Source: Massilia atriviolacea
Lineage (GTDB): Bacteria; Pseudomonadota; Gammaproteobacteria; Burkholderiales; Burkholderiaceae_D
DNA: 64,000 bases
Assembly (NCBI RefSeq): GCF_003953935.1
Contig: NZ_RXLQ01000001.1
Coordinates: forward strand, 501,018 to 565,017
Reading direction: 5' to 3'
Shown: positions 17,226 to 26,967 of the stretch, one piece after another
Layout of the letters: every line of letters begins with the position of its first letter
Position numbering within the stretch: the first letter of the stretch is position 1
Program-made: the position numbers and the translations under genes
The notes under the pieces: model-generated
Told to the model about the DNA's origin: nothing
The model's database searches: none
The model's input: only the letters and a program-made list of their open reading frames with translations

Positions 17226-17302
17226 GAACTTGGATTCCCGCCTGCGCGGGAAAGACGGTCTTGAGGGTGGTGGACTTCCCGCGCAGGCGGGAACCCAAGT
17301 TC
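17226..17302. repeat. dispersed palindromic repeat (REP-like), long inverted pair
   Basis: GAACTTGGATTCCCGCC-type left arm and its inverse (GGCGGGAACCCAAGTTC) enclose two copies of the core TTCCCGC(C/G)TGCGCGGGAA. The same core recurs at 22512, 30458 and 63704. It lies in the 174-bp gap between the FadB-like gene and livF, where it can fold as a large hairpin and may end transcription into livF's 3' region. Confidence 0.85.
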
Positions 17303-17311
17303 CGATTCCCC

Positions 17312-18016
17312 CTACACCTCCAGCCACTCCTTCCGCACCCCGGCATCGGCCTTCAACGCCTGCGGCGTCCCCTCGAACACAATCGCGCCATGCCCCATCA
17401 CATACACCCGCTGCGAAATCTCCAGCGCAATGGCCAGTTTCTGCTCCACCAGCAGCACCGAAATCCCTTTTTCTTTCAGCGCAAGCAAATACTCGGCCAC
17501 CAGCGCCACGATCTTCGGCGCCAGGCCTTCGGTCGGCTCGTCGATCATGATCAGGTCCGGGTCGCCCATCAGACTCCTGCAAAGGGTCAGCATCTGCTGC
17601 TCCCCGCCCGATAAAAACCCGGCCGCCACGGTGCGCCGTTCCAGCAAGCGCGGGAACATCCGGTACATATCGTCGAGCGACCAGCGCCCGGACGCGCCGG
17701 TCTTTTTCTGCCCCAGAATCAGGTTCTGCTCCACCGTCAGGGTCGGAAAGATATCGCGGTTCTCCGGCACATACGCCAGCCCCTTATGCGCGATCTGGAA
17801 TGCCTTCAATCCCAGCACTTCCTCGCCCTTGAACCGCACAGACCCGGTCGCATTGACCTGCCCCATCGCCGCCTTGACCAGGGTCGAGCGGCCCACCCCA
17901 TTGCGTCCCAGCAGGCTGACGATCTCGCCTTTGCCGATCTGCAGATCGACACCGTGCAAAATATGCCCCTTGCCGTAAAACGCATGCAGGTTCTGAATCT
18001 CCAGGATGGCGCTCAT
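17312..18016 (-). CDS. livF: branched-chain amino acid-type ABC transporter, ATP-binding protein (LivF-like)
   Basis: A 234-residue cytoplasmic ATPase of a LIV-type importer. The signature LSGGEQQML and Walker B LIMIDEPTEGLAP are normal. Walker A reads GRNGVGRST (residues 37-45): the invariant catalytic Lys is Arg (R43, codon CGC). LivFGMHK importers move leucine/isoleucine/valine or, in many proteobacteria, urea, amides or aromatic acids. It is the last gene of a five-gene minus-strand cluster, and its start overlaps the livG stop (ATGA). The reduced Walker A suggests that ATP turnover may rest mainly on the LivG half, or that the variant is tolerated in this clade. Confidence 0.9.
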   Translation of the reverse strand: MSAILEIQNLHAFYGKGHILHGVDLQIGKGEIVSLLGRNGVGRSTLVKAAMGQVNATGSVRFKGEEVLGLKAFQIAHKGLAYVPENRDIFPTLTVEQNLILGQKKTGASGRWSLDDMYRMFPRLLERRTVAAGFLSGGEQQMLTLCRSLMGDPDLIMIDEPTEGLAPKIVALVAEYLLALKEKGISVLLVEQKLAIALEISQRVYVMGHGAIVFEGTPQALKADAGVRKEWLEV

Positions 18017-18777
18017 GCCGCTTCCTCGCTGGCGTCAATGCCCAGATAAGCCGCCTGCACCGCCGCATTCGAGCGGATATTCGCCGGCGTGTCGCAGGCA
18101 ATGACTTCACCGTACACCAGCACCGCGATCTTATCGGCCAGCCCGAATACCACGCTCATATCGTGTTCCACCATCACCAGCGATTTGCCGACCGTGACCT
18201 TGCGGATCAATTCGACCGCCGCATCGGACTCGGACCGGCTCATGCCGGCGGTCGGCTCGTCCAGCAGAATCACATCGGCGCCGCCGGCAATCGTAATGCC
18301 GATTTCCAGCGCGCGCTGTTCGGCATAGGTCAATACCCCGGCCAGCACCTTGCGCTGGCGCTGCATGCCGATCTGCTCCAAGACTTCCTCGGCGCGCTCG
18401 TGGGCGTCGCGCAGGCCGTTCAAGCGCTGCCAGAACGAGTATTTATAACCGAGCGACCACAATACCGCGCAGCGCAGGTTTTCATACACCGACAGCTTGT
18501 CGAACAGATTGCTGATCTGGAAGCTGCGCGATAAACCGCGGCGGTTGATCTCGAACGGCCGCAAGCCGCTGATGCTGCTGCCATTGAGGCAGATATCGCC
18601 CGAAGTGATATCGAAGCGTCCCGATACCAGGTTGAACAAGGTCGATTTGCCGGCCCCGTTCGGCCCGATCACCGCGCAGCGTTCGCCCTTTTGCACGGTC
18701 AGGTTGGCGCCCCGGATAATCTCGGAGCGGCCGAAACTCTTGCGCACGTCTTTCAGTTCAAGCGCGGCCGTCGTCAT
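18013..18777 (-). CDS. livG: branched-chain amino acid-type ABC transporter, ATP-binding protein (LivG-like)
   Basis: A 254-residue ATPase with canonical motifs: Walker A GPNGAGKST near residue 37, Walker B VILLDEPTAGMS, and the LivG-type switch VEHDMSVVFGLADKIAVL. The usual LSGGQ signature is replaced here by a poorer LTYAEQRALEIG stretch, a form common in LivG proteins. Its start overlaps the livM stop and its stop overlaps the livF start, both as ATGA, so the cluster is translated as one coupled unit. Confidence 0.92.
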   Translation of the reverse strand: MTTAALELKDVRKSFGRSEIIRGANLTVQKGERCAVIGPNGAGKSTLFNLVSGRFDITSGDICLNGSSISGLRPFEINRRGLSRSFQISNLFDKLSVYENLRCAVLWSLGYKYSFWQRLNGLRDAHERAEEVLEQIGMQRQRKVLAGVLTYAEQRALEIGITIAGGADVILLDEPTAGMSRSESDAAVELIRKVTVGKSLVMVEHDMSVVFGLADKIAVLVYGEVIACDTPANIRSNAAVQAAYLGIDASEEAA

Positions 18778-20051
18778 GCGACACCTCCGCGCTGTTGGGC
18801 CACGATTTCTGCATTGACGTCACTCCAGACTGCGTAATATCCCGGCTGGAAGCGCCGGTAGCCAACAATGCCTGCGAGCAGCAGCGCGCCGGCTACCAGC
18901 CACGGCAAGGCCGTCTTGGTGTCGATCGCCTGCCCGAAGCGGGTCATGACGCTGCCGTTGGCGGCATCCAGGGTCAGGTGGTACAGCATCTCGATGCCTA
19001 TCACCAGTCCGCTCAGCCCGAGCAGCGTCCACAGGCTCACGCCCAGCAGCGGCTTCCAGATGCGCCCGAACTTGCGCGCGCCGGCCACCCGCAGCAGCAT
19101 CAGGATCAGGCTCGACAATCCAGCCGGAGCGTAGCGCACCAGCAAGATGAAGAACAGGCCCAGGTACAGCTGCCAGGCCGGCGTGAATTCCGACAGCATG
19201 ACCGAAAAGAACACGCCGACGATGGTGCCGAGCAGCGGCCCGAAGAAAAAGCCGATCCCGCCGATGAACACGAACAACAGGATGCTGCCCGAGCGGATCG
19301 CGCTGACGTTTTCGGCGCTGACGATCTCGAAGTTGATCGCCGACAGCCCGCCCGAAATGCCCGCGAAGAAGGCGGACAGGATCAGGGTCAGGTAGCGCAC
19401 CCATTGCGTGTCGTAGCCGATGAATTCGACGCGTTCGGGATTGTCGCGCACGGCGTTGGTCATGCGCCCGAGCGGGGTTTGCGTGAAGGCGAACATGGCG
19501 ACCGTGCTGACGAACAGCCACGCGGCGATCAGGTAGTACACCTGCGCCTGCGGCCCGTAGGTGACGCCCATGAATGCTGCGCCGCGCACGCGGTTGGTGG
19601 TGATGCCGCCTTCGCCGCCAAAAAAACCGGGGAACATCAGCGAGCAGGCAAACACCAGCTCCACCAGTCCCAGCGTGATCATGGCGAAGGTGGTGCCGGA
19701 CTTCTTGGTCGTCACATAGCCGAACAGGATGCCGAAGCCCATCCCGGCCACGCCGCCCACCAGCGGAATCAGCGACGTCGGCACCGCCGCGCCGATGCCG
19801 CTGCTGTTCATCGCATGGATGGCGAAGAAGGCGCCCAGCCCGGAATAGACGGCATGGCCGAAGGAGAGCATGCCGCCCTGTCCCAGCAACATATTGTAGG
19901 ACAGGCCGAAGATCATCAGCGTGCCGATCTGGGACAGGATCGACAGCGCCGCGCCCTTGCTGAAAATCATGGGAGCGAACACCAGCAGCAGGGCAAAGCC
20001 GCCCCACACAAGGTAGCGGCCGACATTGACGGGGGTGTAGGTGAGCCTCAT
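18774..20051 (-). CDS. livM: branched-chain amino acid-type ABC transporter permease (LivM-like), long C-terminus
   Basis: A 425-residue inner-membrane permease. The core (residues about 20-330) has the LivM pattern of helices, including GLSYNMLLGQGGMLSFGHA and the cytoplasmic coupling loop TPLGRMTNAVRDNPERVEFIG. About 90 further residues with two more hydrophobic segments (LGVSLWTLLGLSGLVIGIEML and LPWLVAGALLLAGIVGY) extend it beyond E. coli LivM. ATG 20051 overlaps the livH stop (ATGA). It pairs with LivH to form the channel. Confidence 0.92.
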   Translation of the reverse strand: MRLTYTPVNVGRYLVWGGFALLLVFAPMIFSKGAALSILSQIGTLMIFGLSYNMLLGQGGMLSFGHAVYSGLGAFFAIHAMNSSGIGAAVPTSLIPLVGGVAGMGFGILFGYVTTKKSGTTFAMITLGLVELVFACSLMFPGFFGGEGGITTNRVRGAAFMGVTYGPQAQVYYLIAAWLFVSTVAMFAFTQTPLGRMTNAVRDNPERVEFIGYDTQWVRYLTLILSAFFAGISGGLSAINFEIVSAENVSAIRSGSILLFVFIGGIGFFFGPLLGTIVGVFFSVMLSEFTPAWQLYLGLFFILLVRYAPAGLSSLILMLLRVAGARKFGRIWKPLLGVSLWTLLGLSGLVIGIEMLYHLTLDAANGSVMTRFGQAIDTKTALPWLVAGALLLAGIVGYRRFQPGYYAVWSDVNAEIVAQQRGGVA

Positions 20052-20992
20052 TCGCGCGTCCCCATCAAGCCTTTCGGGCGGAAGATCAGGATCAGCACCA
20101 GCAGCAGGAACGGCAGGATGGCCGCGCTTTGCGAAATGGTCAGCTTGAGCACTTCGTAGCCGGGCGTGTCCATGGTGATGTTGGCGCCGAGTCCGTTGAA
20201 CAGGCTCATCAGCGAATAGTCGAGCGCCACGGCAAAGGTTTGCAGCACGCCGATCAGGATCGAGGCATAAAACGCCCCCGCCAGCGAGCCCATGCCGCCG
20301 ACCACGACCACCACGAAGATGATGCTGCCGACCGTGGCCGCCATGCCGGGCTCGGTCACGAAGGCATTGCCGCCGATTACGCCCGCCAGTCCGGCCAGGG
20401 CGCAGCCGCCGCCGAACACCCACATGAAGATGCGCGGCACGTTATGGCCGAGCGCTTCGACCGCGTCCGGATGGGTCAGCGCCGCCTGGATCACCAGCCC
20501 GACCCGGGTGCGCGTGAGCACCAGGTAGATCGCCGCCAGCATCGACAGGGCGACGACCATCATGAAGCCGCGATAGATCGGGAAACTGGTCGAGAACAGG
20601 GTGAACAGCGGGCCGTCGAGCTCCCTGGGAATCGCATACGGCACCGCCGCCCTGCCCCAGATCAGCTGGACCAGCTCGACCACCAGGAAGGACAGGCCGA
20701 AGGTGAACAGCAGTTCGGGAATGTGGCCGAACTTGTGCAGCGGACGCAGGCCGTAGCGCTCCACCAGCGCGCCGATCAGGCCGACCGCCACCGGTGCGAG
20801 CACCAGCGCCGGCCAGAAGCCGAGCACGCTGCTGATGGTGTAGGCGATGTAGGCGCCGAGCATGTAGAAACTGGCGTGCGCAAAGTTGAGCACGCCCATC
20901 ATGCTGAAAATCAGGGTCAGTCCGGACGAGAGCATGAACAGCAGCAGTCCGTAACTGATCCCGTTCAGCAGGGTGAACAGCGTAAATTCCAT
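20048..20992 (-). CDS. livH: branched-chain amino acid-type ABC transporter permease (LivH-like)
   Basis: A 314-residue permease with about eight membrane helices. The start at ATG 20992 is chosen because the family typically opens with FTLFTLLNGISYGLLLFMLS, which follows here at once. An upstream in-frame ATG (21058) would add a hydrophilic leader untypical of the family, though no good Shine-Dalgarno precedes either. The motif GVLNFAHASFYMLGAY and the coupling region QAALTHPDAVEALGHNV are present. It lies between the binding-protein gene (162-base gap) and livM. Confidence 0.92.
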   Translation of the reverse strand: MEFTLFTLLNGISYGLLLFMLSSGLTLIFSMMGVLNFAHASFYMLGAYIAYTISSVLGFWPALVLAPVAVGLIGALVERYGLRPLHKFGHIPELLFTFGLSFLVVELVQLIWGRAAVPYAIPRELDGPLFTLFSTSFPIYRGFMMVVALSMLAAIYLVLTRTRVGLVIQAALTHPDAVEALGHNVPRIFMWVFGGGCALAGLAGVIGGNAFVTEPGMAATVGSIIFVVVVVGGMGSLAGAFYASILIGVLQTFAVALDYSLMSLFNGLGANITMDTPGYEVLKLTISQSAAILPFLLLVLILIFRPKGLMGTRE

Positions 20993-21153
20993 AGGTGTGA
21001 TCAGGTTGGGTGGGCGTGCGCGCCCCACCGTTGTCGGCAACGCGAAGGTGGTGGACATGCGCGCCCTGGCTACCGGAGCCGGGCCCGTCCACCATGCAGT
21101 CTTACCGGGACCGCACCGCCGGCTTGTGGCCGGCCGGTCCCGCAGCCGTGGCT

Positions 21154-22392
21154 TTATGCCCCGGGCCGCTTCATCTGGCAGGAAGTCGGCTGGTTCGCCA
21201 GGTAGGCGTCGATCTTCTTGTCCATTCTCCAGCCGTAGCCGGTATTTTCCTGGTCGTACTTGATGTCCTTGCCGTTGGTCTTGGTCCAGGTGCCGATGTA
21301 GAGCGGCTGCTGGAGCTGGTGATCGGCCTTGTTCATCATCACTTCGCCGTTGACGCTGTTGAACTTGGCGCCTTCCATGGCGAACGCCACTTTGACCGGA
21401 TCGGTGCTCTTGGCGGCCTTGATGGCCTGGGCCAGCATGCCGATGCCGCTATGGGTCTGGGCGGCGTAGTAATCGTCGTTGTACTTCTTCTTGAAGGCCT
21501 CGACGATCTCCTTGCCGGCGAATTTTTCGTTGTTGACCATCCAGTTGCCGACGATCTTGACGCGGTCGGCGCCGGCCGCGCCCATGGCGGTCGGCACGCC
21601 GGTGGTGACGCCGTAGTAGGTGTAGAAATTGGCCTTGAGGTCGGCATCCTTGGCGGCGCGGATCAGCAGGGCCAGGTCGGCGCCCCAGTTGCCGGTGATG
21701 ACGGTGTCGGCCCCGGACGCCTTGATCTTGGCGATGTAGGGCGAAAAATCCTTGACCTGGGCGATCGGATGCAGGTCGTCGCCGGCGATCTTGATGTCCG
21801 GCCGCTTGCGCTTGAGGTACTCCTTGGCCGAACGGCTCACGGCCTGGCCGAAGGCATAGTTCTGGCCGATGATGTAGACGCTCTTGATGTCCTTGTTGGG
21901 CGCCATGTAGGAGGTCAGCGCCTCCATTTTCATGTCGGAATTGGCGTCGAAGCGGAAGTGCCAGAAGCTGCACTTGCTGTTAGTCATGTCCGGATCGATG
22001 GCCGCGTAGTTGAGGAACACGACTTCCTTGCCCGGATTGCGCTCGTTATGCTTGTTGATGGCGTCGAGCAGGGCCAGGCCGACACCGGAGCCGTTGCCCT
22101 GGGTGATGTAGCGGTAACCCTGGTCGATGACGGTTTTCAGCAGGGTGAGCGATTCCTGCGGGCTGGCCTTGTTGTCGAAGCCGACCACCTCGATCTTGTG
22201 ATCGCCGGCCCACTTCTGCTGGGTCGCCATGTCGGCGATCAGCTGGAAGCTCTTGAGCTGGTTCTGCCCGACCGGCGCGAAGGGCCCCGATAGAGGGTCG
22301 ATGAAGGCCACCTTCACGGTATCGGCATGGGCCGATGCCGACAGCAATGCAAACGAAACAGCCAGTGTCAACGGGCGAATAGTCTTGTTCAT
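21154..22392 (-). CDS. ABC transporter periplasmic substrate-binding protein (LivK-like)
   Basis: A 412-residue type I binding protein with a clear signal peptide (residues 1-23, ending SAHA). The mature start VKVAFIDPLSGPFAPVGQNQ and the mid-domain DNKASPQESLTLLKTVIDQG are typical of the Leu/Ile/Val and amide/urea-binding family. It is the first gene of the five-gene importer cluster. Ligand identity cannot be read from sequence; the adjacent acyl-CoA ligase and FadB-like genes allow an organic-acid substrate as well as amino acids. Confidence 0.92.
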   Translation of the reverse strand: MNKTIRPLTLAVSFALLSASAHADTVKVAFIDPLSGPFAPVGQNQLKSFQLIADMATQQKWAGDHKIEVVGFDNKASPQESLTLLKTVIDQGYRYITQGNGSGVGLALLDAINKHNERNPGKEVVFLNYAAIDPDMTNSKCSFWHFRFDANSDMKMEALTSYMAPNKDIKSVYIIGQNYAFGQAVSRSAKEYLKRKRPDIKIAGDDLHPIAQVKDFSPYIAKIKASGADTVITGNWGADLALLIRAAKDADLKANFYTYYGVTTGVPTAMGAAGADRVKIVGNWMVNNEKFAGKEIVEAFKKKYNDDYYAAQTHSGIGMLAQAIKAAKSTDPVKVAFAMEGAKFNSVNGEVMMNKADHQLQQPLYIGTWTKTNGKDIKYDQENTGYGWRMDKKIDAYLANQPTSCQMKRPGA

Positions 22393-22511
22393 GCGTCTCC
22401 ATCCTTCTCTATTGTCTATGCGGGTCTAATGCCCTTGCAGCAAGTGCTGCCCATCCTGATGCTGAAAACCCCGTGTTAAAAGTTAATCTTGTGGCTGTAC
22501 AAATTCCTTAC

Positions 22512-22539
22512 CGTCGTCCCCGCGAAGGCAGGGACGACG
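22512..22539. repeat. short copy of the dispersed palindromic repeat
   Basis: CGTCGTCCC (22512-22520) pairs with GGGACGACG (22531-22539) around CGCGAAGGCA. It is a truncated relative of the elements at 17226, 30458 and 63704, and lies between the ligase gene and the binding-protein gene. Confidence 0.7.
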
Positions 22540-22561
22540 ACGTCGCGCGTGCCCTCAGAAC

Positions 22562-24214
22562 TCAGCCCACCGGCAACTGGTGCGTCTTGAACTGTTCGCG
22601 CAGTTTGTTCTTTTGAATCTTGCCCGTCGCGCCCATCGGCAATGCATCGATGAACAGCACATCGTCGGGCATCCAGAACTTGGCGATCTTGCCTTCAAAA
22701 AACGCCAGCATCTCCTCGCGCGTTACCGTCATGCCTGGACGTTTGACCACCAATAACAGCGGACGTTCATCCCATTTTGGATGCGCGATGCCGATACACG
22801 CCGCCTGCAGCACAGCCGGATGCGACATGGCAATGTTCTCGAGGTCGATGGTGCCGATCCACTCGCCGCCGGACTTGATCACATCCTTGCTGCGGTCGGT
22901 AATCTGCAAGTACCCGTCGGCATCGATGGTGGCCACGTCGCCGGTCGGGAACCAGCCATCCTGGAGCACGTCGCCGCCCTCGTTCTTGAAGTAACTCTTG
23001 ACGATCCATGGCCCCTTGACCAGCAAATGGCCGTAAGTGCTGCCATCCCACGGCAACTCGGTGCCGTTGTCGTCGACGATCTTCATGTCCACGCCATAGA
23101 TCGCGTGGCCCTGCTTCTGCAAGATCTTGCGCTGCGCATCTTTCGGCAGGGCCAGATGCTTGGTCTGCAAGCCGCCCGCCGTGCCCAAAGGCGACATTTC
23201 GGTCATGCCCCAGGCATGGACGACCTCGACGTTGAATTTGTCGATCAGGGTGTCCATCATCGCCGGCGGACAGGCCGAACCGCCGATCACCGTGCGGCGG
23301 AAGGTCGAAAACTGCAGCTGGTTCTGCAGCGCATAGTTGACCAGGCCCAGCCACACCGTCGGCACGCCGGCCGAAAACGTGACTTTTTCGGACTCGAACA
23401 GGTCGTACAGCGATTTGCCGTCCAGCGCCGCGCCCGGATAAACCATCTTCGCGCCGGACAGCAGCACCGAATACGGCAAGCCCCAGGCGTTGACGTGGAA
23501 CATCGGCACCACCGGCAGCACGGTATCGGCCGACGACACATTGAGCGCATTCGGCATCGCCGAACCGAAGGCGTGCAGCACCGTGGAGCGGTGCGAATAC
23601 AGGGCGCCCTTGGGGTTGCCGGTGGTGCCCGAGGTGTAGCACAGCGAGGCGGCCGAATTCTCGTCGAACAGCGGCCAGACGTAGTCGGCCGAACTGCTGG
23701 AGATCAGGTCTTCGTAGCACAGCAGGTGAGGAATTTTCGTCTCGGCCGGCATGTGTTCGCGGCCGGTCATCAGGATGAAACCCTTGACCGTCTTGCAGTG
23801 CGTGGCCACGGCCTCGATCAGCGGCAGGAAGGTCAGGTCGAAGAACAGGTACTGGTCTTCGGCGTGGTTGGCGATATAGGCGATCTGTTCCGGGTGCAGG
23901 CGCGGATTGATCGTATGCAGCACGGCGCCCGATCCGGACACGGCGTAGTACAGTTCCATGTGGCGGTAGCCATTCCAGGCCAGGGTGGCGACCCTGTCGC
24001 CGAGCTTGACGCCCAGGCCGGTCAGCGCATTGGCCATCTGGCGCGCGCGCTGGTGGCAGTCGCTGTACGTATAGCGGTGGAGATCGCCTTCGACCCGGCG
24101 TGAAACGATTTCGGTATGGCCGTAATGCCTGGCTGCGAATTCGATAATGGTAGAGATGAGCAAAGGCTGGTCCATCATTTGCCCCATCAGTGGGCTCATC
24201 GGGTAAGACGTCAT
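22562..24214 (-). CDS. AMP-forming acyl-CoA ligase (FadD / methylthiopropionyl-CoA ligase class)
   Basis: A 550-residue member of the ANL superfamily that activates a carboxylic acid to its CoA thioester via an acyl-adenylate. The P-loop-like motif YTSGTTGNPKGALYSHRS is near residue 190, the A5-type GMTEMSPLG follows, and the C-terminal GWFPTGDVATIDADGYLQI, DRSKDVIKSGGEWI and catalytic-lysine region GATGKIQKNKLRE are all present. The start is ATG 24214, with AGGAG 5 bases upstream. It lies upstream of the livK-like gene on the same strand. Substrate range (medium- or long-chain, aromatic or methylthio acid) is uncertain. Confidence 0.92.
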   Translation of the reverse strand: MTSYPMSPLMGQMMDQPLLISTIIEFAARHYGHTEIVSRRVEGDLHRYTYSDCHQRARQMANALTGLGVKLGDRVATLAWNGYRHMELYYAVSGSGAVLHTINPRLHPEQIAYIANHAEDQYLFFDLTFLPLIEAVATHCKTVKGFILMTGREHMPAETKIPHLLCYEDLISSSSADYVWPLFDENSAASLCYTSGTTGNPKGALYSHRSTVLHAFGSAMPNALNVSSADTVLPVVPMFHVNAWGLPYSVLLSGAKMVYPGAALDGKSLYDLFESEKVTFSAGVPTVWLGLVNYALQNQLQFSTFRRTVIGGSACPPAMMDTLIDKFNVEVVHAWGMTEMSPLGTAGGLQTKHLALPKDAQRKILQKQGHAIYGVDMKIVDDNGTELPWDGSTYGHLLVKGPWIVKSYFKNEGGDVLQDGWFPTGDVATIDADGYLQITDRSKDVIKSGGEWIGTIDLENIAMSHPAVLQAACIGIAHPKWDERPLLLVVKRPGMTVTREEMLAFFEGKIAKFWMPDDVLFIDALPMGATGKIQKNKLREQFKTHQLPVG

Positions 24215-24460
24215 CGATACTCCTGTCATCGCGTTGCGGCTGCGCCAAGTCAGCCGTGGACTTAGTTTCGTACGACCGTGCTAAAACAGTCAATCATTTT
24301 CGATGGTGCAGCGCATCCAGACCGGATGGTCCAATGCACCACGCCTGTGCATCGCCCTTGCCGGTGCGTACGGCCCCGCCAAAACACGGGCGGTACGGTA
24401 GAATCCCGCTATTATTTTCACCCCTTTACCGCGACTGGATCCGCCATTAACGTCGATGAC

Positions 24461-25909
24461 TTGCCGCTGGACAATTCGTTCGCCGAATTGCCTCCCGCTT
24501 TCTATACCCGCCTGATGCCGACGCCGCTGCCGGCGCCCTATTTCGTCGCCGCCAGCGCGCGCGCCGCCGCCCTGGTCGGGCTCGACCCTGCCCTGCTGGC
24601 GCGGGACGATTTCGTCGCCACCTTCGCCGGCAACCACGTGCTGGCACGCGCCAAGCCGCTGGCCGCCGTCTATTCGGGCCACCAGTTCGGTGTCTGGGCC
24701 GGCCAGCTCGGCGACGGCCGCGCCATCCTGCTCGGCCAGCTCGCCGGCCCGCACGGCCCGATGGAACTGCAACTCAAGGGCGCCGGCAAGACGCCCTACT
24801 CGCGCATGGGCGACGGCCGCGCCGTGCTGCGCTCGTCGATCCGCGAATTCCTGTGTTCCGAGGCCATGGCAGCGCTCGGCATCCCCACCACCCGCGCACT
24901 GACCATGACCGGTTCCGACCAGGGCGTGCTGCGCGAGACGGTCGAAAGCGCTTCCGTGGTCACCCGCATGGCGCCCAGTTTCGTGCGCTTCGGCTCCTTC
25001 GAGCACTGGTCCTCGCGCGACAAGCCCGACGAACTGCGCATCCTGGCCGATTACGTCATCGCCACCTTCTACCCGGAACTCGCCGGCGCGCCGAATCCCT
25101 ACCGCGCCTTGCTGGAAGAAGTCACGCGCCGCACCGCGCACATGATTGCGCACTGGCAAGCGGTCGGCTTCATGCATGGCGTGATGAACACAGACAATAT
25201 GTCGATCCTCGGCCTGACCCTCGATTACGGCCCCTTCGGCTTCATGGATGCCTTCGATTCCGATCACATCTGCAACCACACCGACCAGCAGGGCCGCTAT
25301 TCCTACGCCAACCAGCCGCAGGTCGGCCACTGGAACTGCTATGCGCTGGCGCAGGCCTTGCTGCCGCTGATCGGCAGCGTGGAGGAGGCGCAGGACGCGC
25401 TGGAAGTCTACCAGCCGGCCTTCGCCGGCAAGATCGACGAATTGCTGCGTGCCAAGCTGGGCCTGGCGACCGCGCAAGATGACGACGCGCAACTGTTCGA
25501 CGCCATGTTCACCCTGATGGACGCCAGCCACGCCGACTTTACCCTGTTCTTCCGCCGGCTGGGCGCGCTGCGCCTGGACGCGCCGGAACACGACGCCCCG
25601 CTGCGCGACATGTTCGTCGCGCGCGAGGACTTCGACGCCTGGGCGCTGCGCTACCGCGCCCGCCTGCGCCTGGAAAACAGCGTCGACGCGGAACGCAAGC
25701 TTGCAATGGACCGTGTCAACCCAAAGTATGTATTGCGCAATCACCTGGCCCAGGTAGCCATCGAGAAAGCGCAAGCCAGGGATTTCTCCGAAGTCGCGCG
25801 CCTGCTGGCCGTGCTGGAGCATCCATTCGACGAGCAACCCCACAACGAGCACTATGCCGCCTTGCCGCCCGATTGGGCGAGCCACCTGGCAGTGAGCTGT
25901 TCTTCCTGA
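24461..25909 (+). CDS. selO: protein adenylyltransferase SelO (YdiU/UPF0061 family)
   Basis: A pseudokinase-fold enzyme that transfers AMP from ATP to protein hydroxyls; E. coli SelO acts on redox proteins. The family hallmarks [38 protein letters not shown] and [19 protein letters not shown] (metal-binding Asn/Asp) are intact. The C-terminal Sec/Cys position is represented by a Cys close to the end (VSCSS). The start is uncertain: TTG 24461 gives 482 residues, like E. coli (478), while ATG 24326 would add a Cys/Arg/Pro-rich leader that looks non-coding. It is divergent from the acyl-CoA ligase and followed after 11 bases by msrB, a redox-repair enzyme. Confidence 0.9.
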   Translation: MPLDNSFAELPPAFYTRLMPTPLPAPYFVAASARAAALVGLDPALLARDDFVATFAGNHVLARAKPLAAVYSGHQFGVWAGQLGDGRAILLGQLAGPHGPMELQLKGAGKTPYSRMGDGRAVLRSSIREFLCSEAMAALGIPTTRALTMTGSDQGVLRETVESASVVTRMAPSFVRFGSFEHWSSRDKPDELRILADYVIATFYPELAGAPNPYRALLEEVTRRTAHMIAHWQAVGFMHGVMNTDNMSILGLTLDYGPFGFMDAFDSDHICNHTDQQGRYSYANQPQVGHWNCYALAQALLPLIGSVEEAQDALEVYQPAFAGKIDELLRAKLGLATAQDDDAQLFDAMFTLMDASHADFTLFFRRLGALRLDAPEHDAPLRDMFVAREDFDAWALRYRARLRLENSVDAERKLAMDRVNPKYVLRNHLAQVAIEKAQARDFSEVARLLAVLEHPFDEQPHNEHYAALPPDWASHLAVSCSS

Positions 25910-25920
25910 AAGAGTCCACC

Positions 25921-26316
25921 ATGTCCGACAAAGTCACCAAAACCGACGCCGAATGGCGTGCCATGCTCGATCCCATGGAATACGAGGTCACGCGCCACGC
26001 CGCCACCGAACGCGCCTTCACCGGCAAGTTCTGGGACCACCACGAACACGGCATCTACACCTGCGTGTGCTGCGAGACGCCGCTGTTCGCCTCCGACGCC
26101 AAGTTCGATTCCGGCTGCGGCTGGCCAAGCTACTTCAAGGCGCTCGATCCTGCCAATGTGATCGAAAAAACCGACCGCACGCATGGTATGCTGCGCACCG
26201 AGATTATCTGCGCGGTCTGCGACGCGCATCTCGGCCACGTGTTTCCGGACGGCCCGCCGCCGACCGGACTGCGTTATTGCATTAATTCCGCATCCTTGCG
26301 CTTCGACCCAACCTGA
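25921..26316 (+). CDS. msrB: peptide-methionine (R)-S-oxide reductase MsrB
   Basis: A 131-residue enzyme that reduces methionine-R-sulfoxide in proteins. Both zinc-binding CxxC pairs are present (CVCC near residue 43 and CAVC near 99), as are GCGWPS and the catalytic Cys in [12 protein letters not shown]. Length is normal for a stand-alone MsrB. It lies 11 bases after selO and 15 bases before yciB, so it belongs to the selO-msrB-yciB-bolA run. Confidence 0.96.
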   Translation: MSDKVTKTDAEWRAMLDPMEYEVTRHAATERAFTGKFWDHHEHGIYTCVCCETPLFASDAKFDSGCGWPSYFKALDPANVIEKTDRTHGMLRTEIICAVCDAHLGHVFPDGPPPTGLRYCINSASLRFDPT

Positions 26317-26331
26317 TCCACGAATAATAAA

Positions 26332-26967
26332 ATGAAATTTCTGTTCGACTTTTTCCCCATCCTGCTGTTCTTCGGCGTCTTCAAGGTCGCCGAGATGTAC
26401 GAGCAGACCTCGTTCGCCATCGCCACCAAGTTCTTGAGCGGACTCGTCTCGGGTGGGAACATCAAGCCGGACCAGGCGCCGATCATGATCGCCACGGTGG
26501 TGGCGATCATCGCCACCACCTTCCAGCTGGTCTACCTCAAGCTGCGCGGCCGCAAGATCGACGCCATGCTGTGGGTCTCCTTTCTCATCATCACGGTGTT
26601 CGGCAGCATGACCATCTATTTCCACGACGATATTTTCATCAAATGGAAACCGACCATCATCTACTGGATCTTCGCGCTGGTGCTGGGCGTGACGCAGTTT
26701 GGCTTCGGCAAGAACCTGATGCGCCAGGCGATGGAAGCGCAGATCAAGCTGCCCGAGCCGGTATGGAAGAACGTCGGCCTGTCGTGGATGATCTTCTTTT
26801 TCGCGCTCGGCGTGATCAACCTGCTGGCCGCGTTTGTGATTTTCAAGGGCAACACCAGCGCCTGGGTCAGCTTCAAGCTGTTCGGCATCAACGGCCTGCT
26901 GTTCGGCTTCATCATCGTGCAGACGCTGATGTTGTCGAAGTACATTGAAGAGGAAGAAAAAGCATGA
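26332..26967 (+). CDS. yciB: inner membrane septation protein YciB/IspZ family
   Basis: A 211-residue polytopic membrane protein with about five hydrophobic segments. The opening KFLFDFFPILLFFGVFK and the internal GSMTIYFHDDIFIKWKPTII stretch are hallmarks of the intracellular septation protein A family, which affects envelope integrity and division. The end is acidic (YIEEEEKA). Its stop overlaps the start of bolA (ATGA), so the two are translationally coupled. Confidence 0.95.
   Translation: MKFLFDFFPILLFFGVFKVAEMYEQTSFAIATKFLSGLVSGGNIKPDQAPIMIATVVAIIATTFQLVYLKLRGRKIDAMLWVSFLIITVFGSMTIYFHDDIFIKWKPTIIYWIFALVLGVTQFGFGKNLMRQAMEAQIKLPEPVWKNVGLSWMIFFFALGVINLLAAFVIFKGNTSAWVSFKLFGINGLLFGFIIVQTLMLSKYIEEEEKA

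Noticed and set aside
15119..17614. 831-codon open frame on the plus strand
   Set aside because: Antisense to the FadB-like gene and runs through a palindromic repeat; composition is shadow-like.
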